Below are positions 58,015-64,000 of a stretch of DNA of 64,000 nt, piece by piece (position 1 is the stretch's first letter; each line of letters starts with the position of its first letter). Source of the stretch: Anaerolineae bacterium. GTDB lineage: Bacteria; Chloroflexota; Anaerolineae; Anaerolineales; Villigracilaceae. A program made the position numbers and the translations under genes. The stretch spans positions 1 through 64,000 of the forward strand of contig QEXW01000045.1 of NCBI GenBank assembly GCA_003130845.1. The letters are read 5' to 3'. The notes below the pieces were generated by a model. It was not told the DNA's origin. It made no database searches and saw only the letters and a program-made list of their open reading frames with translations.

Positions 58015-58017
58015 CCC

Positions 58018-58185
58018 ATGCCTTCCATGCGCAAAAAAACCGACCTTCCGCAAAAAACCTGCCCGGTATGCGAGCGTCCCTTCACTTGGCGCAAGAAATG
58101 GCGCAAGGACTGGCCCAATGTAGTGTATTGCTCTGAAACATGCCGCCGTGCCGGTCGTCACAAAGGAAAACAGCATGCTAAATAA
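58018..58185 (+). CDS. DUF2256-family small zinc-binding protein
   Basis: A 55-aa protein with the family pattern [16 protein letters not shown] followed by [10 protein letters not shown]. The four Cys in CxxC and CxxxC pairs probably bind zinc. It begins 3 bases after the permease stop codon and overlaps the start of the flavoprotein gene by 11 bases. In other bacteria DUF2256 genes often sit beside photolyase-like or flavoprotein genes, which fits the neighbour here. The role is unknown. It is too short for most ORF cut-offs but its Cys spacing and coupling make it convincing. Confidence 0.88.
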   Translation: MPSMRKKTDLPQKTCPVCERPFTWRKKWRKDWPNVVYCSETCRRAGRHKGKQHAK

Positions 58186-59146
58186 CAAGCCCAGAGATAT
58201 TTTGATTGTAGGTGCAGGTATTGCTGGCTTGCTCGCCGCAACCGATTTGCAAGCCGCTGGCTTTCAACCGCTCATCGTGGATAAGGGGCGCGGCGTCGGC
58301 GGACGCCTGGCCACCCGCCGCATTGGAGCAGCCAGTTTTGACCATGGCGCGCAGTTTATCACAGCGCGTACACCACGTTTTGCGGCCTTGCTACAATCCT
58401 GGCGCAACCAAGGGTTACTGACAGAATGGTATCGAAGCCCAGAGGATGAACACATCCGCTGGCGTGGCGTACCCACCATCACCGCTTTGCCCAAATATCT
58501 TTCCCAAGGGTTAGCGGTGCACCTGGAACGGAAACTGATTGCCCTGCAACCAGAAAACTCTGCCTGGCGGGCTCATTTTGAGCATGGGGAAAGCATCTCC
58601 GCCCGTGCCGTCTTACTCACTGCACCGGTGCCACAATCATTGGCAGTCCTAGAAACCGGTCAAGTGACCTTAGCGCCATCCATACACACTGCCCTACAGG
58701 CCATAGAGTATGAGCCATGTCTTGCCGTAATGGCCGTTTTGAAAGGCCAATCCAACCTGGCGGCACCCGGTTTCGTGCGCCCAACAGACGGAAATATTGC
58801 CTGGCTGGCAGATAATTACATCAAAGGGGTTTCAGCAGTGCCAGCCATCACGTTACACGCTACACCTGCCTTTAGCCGCGCCCACTGGGATGACGACCGT
58901 CAGGAAACAGGCAAAAAATTGCTGCAAGAAGCCACAGCCTGGTTAGGAAGCGAGGTGGCCGAGTTTCAGGTCCATGGCTGGCGATATGCGCGTCCAATCA
59001 ACAACGATTTTCCCCCGGCCTTGATTGTCAGCCAAAAACCTATGCTGCTCTTAGCAGGCGATGCCTTTGGCGGTGCACGTGTGGAAGGTGCAGCGCTTTC
59101 TGGTTGGGCAGCAGCAGAACTCTTGGGACAACATCTAACGCGCTAA
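58175..59146 (+). CDS. Renalase-like FAD-dependent oxidoreductase
   Basis: A 323-aa flavoprotein. The dinucleotide fold [22 protein letters not shown] lies at 8-29, followed by [17 protein letters not shown] and [15 protein letters not shown], a pattern seen in bacterial renalase-like NAD(P)/FAD-dependent amine oxidases. The C-terminal FAD motif is [29 protein letters not shown] lies before the ATG at 58175, inside the DUF2256 gene. Substrate is unknown; nicotinamide-nucleotide isomers are acted on by studied bacterial renalases. Confidence 0.88.
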   Translation: MLNNKPRDILIVGAGIAGLLAATDLQAAGFQPLIVDKGRGVGGRLATRRIGAASFDHGAQFITARTPRFAALLQSWRNQGLLTEWYRSPEDEHIRWRGVPTITALPKYLSQGLAVHLERKLIALQPENSAWRAHFEHGESISARAVLLTAPVPQSLAVLETGQVTLAPSIHTALQAIEYEPCLAVMAVLKGQSNLAAPGFVRPTDGNIAWLADNYIKGVSAVPAITLHATPAFSRAHWDDDRQETGKKLLQEATAWLGSEVAEFQVHGWRYARPINNDFPPALIVSQKPMLLLAGDAFGGARVEGAALSGWAAAELLGQHLTR

Positions 59147-59215
59147 TCTCCTTTCAGCGCACAACAGCCACCCTGCATGACAAAACTGTTATCTGCAGAC
59201 CTCTTCATTCTGGAA

Positions 59216-59221
59216 TATGAT
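59216..59221 (+). promoter_or_regulatory. Probable -10 box of the fluoride operon
   Basis: TATGAT followed by AAAAT lies 11 bases before the riboswitch aptamer, so the transcript would begin just upstream of the aptamer. No strong -35 hexamer is seen. Confidence 0.4.
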
Positions 59222-59231
59222 AAAATCGTCA

Positions 59232-59309
59232 TTGGCGATGAGGCTCGCCACAACCGTCCTACAGACTGATGGCCTCTACTGAACCCGCGCTTTCAGTAGA
59301 GGCTCTTTT
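59232..59309 (+). promoter_or_regulatory. Fluoride riboswitch (crcB motif) with intrinsic terminator
   Basis: The aptamer core matches the fluoride riboswitch almost base for base: GGCGATGAGGC, CGCC, AACCG and CTGATGGCCTCTACTG. Pairings: GGCG (59234-59237) with CGCC (59246-59249) as pseudoknot, GAGGC (59240-59244) with GCCTC (59272-59276), and a small GTC/GAC stem (59256-59266). The same GCCTC strand also begins the terminator hairpin GCCTCTACTGA (59272-59282) with TCAGTAGAGGC (59293-59303), followed by TCTTTT. The two folds exclude each other, giving an ON switch: fluoride keeps the strand in the aptamer and lets transcription pass. It controls the MutS-like genes and crcB downstream. Confidence 0.96.
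59272..59309 (+). terminator. Riboswitch-controlled terminator
   Basis: An 11-bp perfect stem with a 10-base loop and a T-rich tail, sharing its 5' arm with the aptamer helix. It ends 16 bases before the first coding sequence of the operon. Confidence 0.93.
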
Positions 59310-59325
59310 ATTGTCAACAATTCCT

Positions 59326-60852
59326 ATGACCTTTACGAGCATTCTCTTCGACCAAGAATTACCCCCCGCAAACGACACGCTACCGCCCGCTTGCTTTAGC
59401 GACTTGCACCTAGACCATCTGGTGGAAAGAATCACCGCCCATAAAGACGAATACGGCCTCAAACCATTTTTCTATACACTGCCTGCCAAGCTAGAAACCA
59501 TCCTCTACCGGCAGGAGATTGTCAGAGATTTGCAACAACAACCCTGGCTGGCGCAACTCAAAGCCTTTGCCACACAAATGGCCCAGACTCGCCGCTACCT
59601 GGCGATGATTGAAAAACTAGATTTTGAGCTGCACCGCCAAGGCTGGTTTTTAGAGGCTGCTCTGGCCTATTGCCAGGCCATCAACAACCTACAGACAGCC
59701 ATCGAAACCACACAACTGCAATCGCGCGGGTTTCAAGCATTGCGAGACTACCTTCTTTCCTACACGCAGTCTGCACAGTTCCAAGCACTGGCACAAGCAG
59801 CCCAAGCGGTTAAAACGGCACTTTCCCAAGTGCGGTACACCATCACCATCCAAAGCGGACGCTTTAGCGTGCGCCGCTACGAAGGGGAAGGCGATTACAG
59901 CGTCCAAGTCGAACAGACCTTTGAGAAATTCCGTCAGGGCAAAGTCAAGAATTATTATGTCGAAGGGTACGATAGCGCGGGGATGAATCACATCCAAGCC
60001 AAAATCCTGGAATTTGTGGCTCGTTTATACCCGGAACCTTTTGCCCTGCTGGCAGGGTTTTGTCAGCGCTACGCCACCTTCGTGGATGACACCCTCTTAC
60101 GTTTCGACCGCGAAGTGCAATTTTATATCTCCTATCTAGATTACCTGACCACCATCGAACACAAGGGACTGCCCTTTTGCCTGCCCGAAATCAGCGAAGA
60201 ACGTGATGTCTTCGCTCGCGAAACGTTTGATATTGCGCTAGCCGGCAGCTTGGCGCTGAGCAGCCAGCCGGTCATCTGTAACGACTTTGAGATTAACCCC
60301 ACCGAGCGCGTCATTGTCGTTACGGGGCCAAACCAAGGCGGCAAAACCACCTTTGCCCGCACTTTCGGTCAAATCCATTACCTAGCCAACCTGGGGTTGC
60401 TTGTGCCGGGACGCACTGCGCGCCTATTTCACTTTGACCGAATATTCACACACTTTGAGCGAGAAGAAGAACTGCGCAACTTAAGCGGCAAGTTACAGGA
60501 TGACTTGCAGCGGATTCACCACATCTTGCAAACCGCTACGTCTCGTAGCGTAATTATCCTAAACGAAATCTTTTCATCCACCACCCTAGAAGACGCGCTC
60601 TTTTTAAGCCGCGAAATCATGGCTCGTTTACTGGCCTTAGATGCGCTTGAGGTGTGGGTCACCTTTCTTGATGAACTCGCCTCCTTCAATGAAAAAACCA
60701 TCAGCATGGTTAGCACCGTTTCGCCCGAAAACCCCGCCGAACGCACCTTCCGAATTATCCGCAAGCCTGCCGATGGCCTGGCCTATGCCCTCTCGCTGGC
60801 GGAAAAACACCGACTCACGTATGAACAACTCAAGCAGCGGATACAGCCATGA
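59326..60852 (+). CDS. MutS-like ATPase 1 of the fluoride operon
   Basis: A 508-aa protein related to the C-terminal half of MutS. Residues about 30-310 form the helical lever/clamp-like region. The ATPase domain has Walker A TGPNQGGKTTFART (G334-T342 region) and the MutS-like FTHFEREEELRNLSGKLQDDL. The Walker B-like VIILNEIFSSTTLEDA has Asn413 where MutS has Asp, with Glu414 kept. It lacks the mismatch-binding N-terminus, so it is not a classical MutS. The ATG at 59326 is chosen because an earlier in-frame ATG at 59269 lies inside the riboswitch. The stop overlaps the next MutS-like gene by ATGA. Role in fluoride response is unknown. Confidence 0.88.
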   Translation: MTFTSILFDQELPPANDTLPPACFSDLHLDHLVERITAHKDEYGLKPFFYTLPAKLETILYRQEIVRDLQQQPWLAQLKAFATQMAQTRRYLAMIEKLDFELHRQGWFLEAALAYCQAINNLQTAIETTQLQSRGFQALRDYLLSYTQSAQFQALAQAAQAVKTALSQVRYTITIQSGRFSVRRYEGEGDYSVQVEQTFEKFRQGKVKNYYVEGYDSAGMNHIQAKILEFVARLYPEPFALLAGFCQRYATFVDDTLLRFDREVQFYISYLDYLTTIEHKGLPFCLPEISEERDVFARETFDIALAGSLALSSQPVICNDFEINPTERVIVVTGPNQGGKTTFARTFGQIHYLANLGLLVPGRTARLFHFDRIFTHFEREEELRNLSGKLQDDLQRIHHILQTATSRSVIILNEIFSSTTLEDALFLSREIMARLLALDALEVWVTFLDELASFNEKTISMVSTVSPENPAERTFRIIRKPADGLAYALSLAEKHRLTYEQLKQRIQP

Positions 60853-62342
60853 AAGTCCTGCTCCTACACCCAGACCGTGATTTTGAGCCCAAAGCGCCCC
60901 TGCCGTCACAAAGTGAAGCGCTTATACAAGATTTAGAACTGGAAACGCTCTTACAAACCATGGCGCAAGGCGATAAATTCCTTTACCAGACCGCCCGCCA
61001 GGTCCTGCTGAATAGTCTGCACGACCCGAGCGAAATCTCCTATCGGCAAGACATTCTACGCGATTGCCTGACACATCCTGAAGTCATCCGCCAAATTTAT
61101 CAGATTCCGCTGGAAGCCATCTATCGCAAACAAAAGCACTGGATGGGTATTTTCAGCCGTACCCCTGGCGGCATTTTGAGCAGTGCCGTGCAAATGCTGG
61201 AGATGTTCGTCGAGTTGCTGCGCCGCCTAGAGCAGATTGCCCGCACCGAAGGGGAAAAATTCCACTCGGCAGGCTGGCAACGTTTCTTTGAGATGATTCG
61301 CCGTGAACTAGACGAAGCCTACTTTCTACAAGTCGAACATCACCTGCGTCAATTGCGCTTCCGCGAGGGGGTTTGGCTCAGTGCCCGTTTGGGCCAAGGC
61401 AATGAGGGCATAGACTACGTCTTATGCACACCCAACCCACCTCAGGGACATTGGGCCAGAAAAATCTTCTCACGCCGCTCGCCGGTGTATTCTTTCACAT
61501 TGCACCCACGCGATGAACACGGCGCACGCGCTCTGGGTGACCTACGCGACCGGGGTTTGAACCTAGTTGCCAACGCTGCCGCACAATCTGCGGACCATAT
61601 TGATAACTTTCTCAATGCGCTCCGGCAAGAACTGGCTTTTTACATCTGTGCTCTGAATCTGGCTGAAGCGCTGACCGCAATAGGTATGCCGTTTTGCTTT
61701 CCCGAAATGGTTTCGGCTGAGCAGCGCAAACATACCTGCACTGGGTTATACGATGCAGCCTTGGCGCTGACCGTCAAGCAGAACGTGGTCGGTAATTCAT
61801 TGAATGCCGATAAAAAAGACCTGGTCTTAATTACAGGCGCCAACCAGGGCGGAAAATCCACCTTCCTGCGCAGCATTGGCCAAGCGCAACTCATGGCACA
61901 ATCTGGATTGTTTACCGCAGCAGAGCAATTTTCGGCCAATGTCGTCAGTGGGATTTTCACCCACTATAGACGTGAAGAAGATGCTACCATGAAGAGCGGT
62001 AAACTTGATGAAGAACTCGGGCGCATGAGTGAAATCGCCAGCCATGTGCGCCCTCATGCTCTGATATTGTTTAATGAGTCGTTTGCTGCTACCAATGAGC
62101 GCGAAGGTTCGGAAATTGCGCGGCAAATTGTAGATGCTTTGCTAGAACGGCACATCAAAGTCTTTTTTGTCACACACCAGTATGAACTAGCGCGTGGCTA
62201 CCACCGACAAGAAAGCCCTCGTCATCTCTTCCTGCGCGCTGAGCGGAAGTCTGACGGCAGCCGCTCTTTCAAGCTACATCCTGCTCCGCCATTACCCACC
62301 AGTTATGGGGTGGATGTCTATCGCAAAATCTTCAACACTTGA
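60849..62342 (+). CDS. MutS-like ATPase 2 of the fluoride operon
   Basis: A 497-aa paralogue of the preceding protein. A helical region precedes the ATPase domain, which has Walker A TGANQGGKSTFLRS (from G330), the THYRREEDATMKSGKLDEEL segment and the Walker B-like LILFNESFAATNEREGSE, again with Asn (409) in place of Asp and Glu kept. The His switch is in FFVTHQYELA. Overlap with gene 1 (ATGA) suggests equal amounts and a heterodimer. It lacks the mismatch-recognition domain. CrcB follows after 44 bases. Confidence 0.88.
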   Translation: MKVLLLHPDRDFEPKAPLPSQSEALIQDLELETLLQTMAQGDKFLYQTARQVLLNSLHDPSEISYRQDILRDCLTHPEVIRQIYQIPLEAIYRKQKHWMGIFSRTPGGILSSAVQMLEMFVELLRRLEQIARTEGEKFHSAGWQRFFEMIRRELDEAYFLQVEHHLRQLRFREGVWLSARLGQGNEGIDYVLCTPNPPQGHWARKIFSRRSPVYSFTLHPRDEHGARALGDLRDRGLNLVANAAAQSADHIDNFLNALRQELAFYICALNLAEALTAIGMPFCFPEMVSAEQRKHTCTGLYDAALALTVKQNVVGNSLNADKKDLVLITGANQGGKSTFLRSIGQAQLMAQSGLFTAAEQFSANVVSGIFTHYRREEDATMKSGKLDEELGRMSEIASHVRPHALILFNESFAATNEREGSEIARQIVDALLERHIKVFFVTHQYELARGYHRQESPRHLFLRAERKSDGSRSFKLHPAPPLPTSYGVDVYRKIFNT

Positions 62343-62386
62343 TGTACAATCTTTTTTCGCACTCTTATCCTGTTTAGAAGTGACCC

Positions 62387-62761
62387 ATGACCAAATTCTT
62401 GTTAATTTCCTTGGGCGCCATCCTGGGCGCAAATGCACGTTATTGGCTAGGCGGCTGGGCGGCAGAAAAATTCGGTGCAGCCTTCCCTTATGGAACACTG
62501 ATTATCAACCTAACAGGCAGTTTTGTTTTAGGGGTGTTCATTACGCTCATCACCGACCGTTTCTTGGTGGACCCCAACTGGCGATTGTTGATTGCCATCG
62601 GCTTTTTGGGTTCATACACTACGTTTTCGACTTATACTTATGAAAGCGTTAACTTGCTGCTTAGCGGTCAGCCATGGTTAGGTTTGTTCAACTTATTCGG
62701 CAGCAGCATTTTCGGAGCGCTGGCTGCGATAGCGGGTATTCTTCTGGCGCGGGCTTTATAA
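62387..62761 (+). CDS. crcB: Fluoride exporter CrcB (Fluc channel)
   Basis: A 124-aa membrane protein with four helices that forms a dimeric fluoride channel. The signature GAILGANARYWLGGW, the second-helix LIINLTGSFVLGVF with the conserved Asn, and GFLGSYTTFSTYTYE near the pore phenylalanines are all present. Length is normal. It lies in the operon headed by the fluoride riboswitch, which confirms both assignments. Confidence 0.96.
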   Translation: MTKFLLISLGAILGANARYWLGGWAAEKFGAAFPYGTLIINLTGSFVLGVFITLITDRFLVDPNWRLLIAIGFLGSYTTFSTYTYESVNLLLSGQPWLGLFNLFGSSIFGALAAIAGILLARAL

Positions 62762-62841
62762 CGCTTTGGCAAAACCCGCTTTAGACAATCAAACTGGTTC
62801 GAGGTGCAATACACCCAGAGCAAATACCGCGGAGAACCCTT

Positions 62842-64000
62842 ATGACCCCCAAACTAAAAGAGGATGCGCAACGATTGGTAATCTACATAGGCGAAAGCGA
62901 CCGCTGGCGTGGCAAACCGCTCTACGCTGCCATCCTAGAAACGCTTAAAGCCGAAGGACTAGCTGGAGCGACTGTGATACGGGGCGTGGCCGGCTTCGGG
63001 GCGCATTCTCACATTCACACGGCCGCCATCCTGCGCCTTTCGGAAGACCTACCTCTTATCATTCACGTCATAGATACGCCGGAGAAAATTGAGCATGCGC
63101 TTGAACTGGTCAGACCAATGGTGCGCGAGGGGCTGATTACACTAGAAGATGTGCGCGTTGTGCGCTACACCCATCGCTACCTCAATCCACTTCCGGCTGA
63201 CCGGTTGGTTGAAGAAGTGATGACGCGCGAAGTGGAAACACTCTCGCCCGAAATGACTGTGGCCGCAGCCTGGCAAAAAATGCTCGAAACGCTGATTAAA
63301 GCCATGCCGGTCGTAGATAACAGCGGGCAAGTACTTGGCATGGTCACCGACGAGGACTTGCTAGAGCGTGCCGGACTACAACAGCGCCTCTCCGTAGCGG
63401 AACGGTTAGACAAGCCTCTGCTTGATGAAGAAATCGCCCGCTTGCGCCAATCACCACTGCGTGTGGCCGATGTGATGTCCAAGCCGCCCATCACCGCTCA
63501 AGCACGCGAGCCACTCGGTCTAGCAGCCATGCGCATGGCCAAGCATGGCATCAAACGTTTGCCGGTGTTGAATGACCAAGGACAACTGATGGGCGTGCTC
63601 TCGCGGGTGGACATTCTGCGCCTACTCAGCGAAAAACCCGCCATGAAAATGACCGCGCCGCTTGGCGCAACCCAAACCGTGCGCGATGTGATGACCCCCG
63701 TTATCCCGGCGGTACAACAAGATGACGAGCTGCCTGAAATCGTAGAGAAATTGCTCGAAAGCGGCACACACCGTGTCATTGTATTGGATGGATTTGGTAA
63801 AGCCATTGGTCTCATTAGCGACTCGGATGTGGTGGCACGCATTCAACCAAGTCAGCGCCGAGGGGTAATAGCCGCTTTGTTTGGTGATGCTTTGGCGCCC
63901 TCTAGCTCGGTCACTGCCGCCGAACTGATGTCGCCTGGTGTTCTCACGGCCCGGCCTGAAACCTCTCTCGTCCAGGCGGCGCGCATGATGATGAACCCCA
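62842..64000 (+). CDS. DUF190 and CBS-domain protein (partial, runs off the window)
   Basis: An open frame of 386 codons reaching the right edge without a stop. Residues 1 to about 115 are the DUF190 domain (AQRLVIYIGESDRWRGKPLY, TVIRGVAGFGAHSHIHTA), a PII-like fold often encoded next to crcB. Then come CBS domains in series: MTREVETLSPEMTV with MPVVDNSGQVLGMVT, VADVMSKPPITAQ with LPVLNDQGQLMGVLS, VRDVMTPVIPAVQ with VIVLDGFGKAIGLIS, and the start of a fourth (AAELMSPGVLTARP). GGAG precedes the ATG. It probably senses an adenine nucleotide and tunes the fluoride exporter. The C-terminus is not seen. Confidence 0.9.
   Translation, partial: MTPKLKEDAQRLVIYIGESDRWRGKPLYAAILETLKAEGLAGATVIRGVAGFGAHSHIHTAAILRLSEDLPLIIHVIDTPEKIEHALELVRPMVREGLITLEDVRVVRYTHRYLNPLPADRLVEEVMTREVETLSPEMTVAAAWQKMLETLIKAMPVVDNSGQVLGMVTDEDLLERAGLQQRLSVAERLDKPLLDEEIARLRQSPLRVADVMSKPPITAQAREPLGLAAMRMAKHGIKRLPVLNDQGQLMGVLSRVDILRLLSEKPAMKMTAPLGATQTVRDVMTPVIPAVQQDDELPEIVEKLLESGTHRVIVLDGFGKAIGLISDSDVVARIQPSQRRGVIAALFGDALAPSSSVTAAELMSPGVLTARPETSLVQAARMMMNP

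Noticed and set aside
59269-59325. Start of MutS-like gene 1 at the ATG at 59269
   Set aside because: This ATG lies inside the riboswitch aptamer and upstream of the terminator; translation is expected to begin at 59326.

Overview
The window looks like chromosomal DNA of an environmental Chloroflexota bacterium, most likely class Anaerolineae. This is inferred from gene content and style: Basic-Membrane-Protein and maltodextrin ABC operons, an AfsR/SARP-type STAND regulator, a VanW/LCP/HerA-like envelope cluster, a CYTH-fused deaminase, and a CrcB/DUF190 fluoride operon with MutS-like ATPases. No rRNA or tRNA gene, CRISPR array, transposase or phage module was seen. Coding density is high and most genes sit in tight operons with ATGA or TGATG overlaps.

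Layout. 1-3.9 kb (minus strand): a four-helix-bundle (S23) gene among octamer repeats, an HlyD-type adaptor, an ABC-2 permease and a TetR regulator with a palindromic operator. 4-10.5 kb (plus): an MFS permease, then a nucleoside-type BMP ABC importer (lipoprotein, double ATPase, two permeases). 10.5-15.3 kb: word repeats, a MITE-like element, a Tat-exported L,D-transpeptidase and a 1102-aa SARP/STAND regulator (minus). 15.3-21.4 kb (plus): a maltodextrin operon (binding lipoprotein, MalF/MalG-like permeases, GH13 hydrolase, esterase). Its promoter carries three 11-bp-spaced direct repeats next to the -10 box, the layout used by SARP activators. 21.6-27.8 kb (plus): an alaS attenuator with a leader peptide, alaS, a membrane protein, ruvX and mltG.

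27.8-37.6 kb: mostly minus-strand housekeeping genes (amidohydrolase-CYTH fusion, aminotransferase, sugar nucleotidyltransferase, O-methyltransferase, UvrD helicase, MscL with a zinc ribbon, PHP esterase), with surE on plus. 37.6-38.1 kb: two tandem copies of a structured small RNA on the minus strand, with covarying helices. 38.2-42.6 kb (plus): a SAM hydrolase translationally coupled to an ECF importer (double ATPase, S and T components), then an M23 peptidase. 43.4-45.9 kb: a cNMP-binding histidine kinase, and feoA facing a DtxR/MntR-type regulator. 46-54.7 kb (minus): LCP ligase, HEAT protein, Trm112-like, VanW, a membrane methyltransferase, a HerA-like ATPase and an AttH-like lipoprotein. 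The AttH gene is divergent from a LolD/FtsX-type ABC pair. Then come a DUF2256 mini-gene and a renalase-like flavoprotein.

59.2-64 kb (plus): a clear fluoride riboswitch with a mutually exclusive terminator precedes two overlapping MutS-like ATPase genes, crcB and a DUF190-CBS gene that runs off the window. The four most notable signals are this fluoride operon with MutS-like proteins, the alaS leader-peptide attenuator, the tandem small RNAs, and the SARP-type boxes upstream of the maltodextrin operon. All functional statements come from reading sequence and remembered family knowledge; no database search was run.
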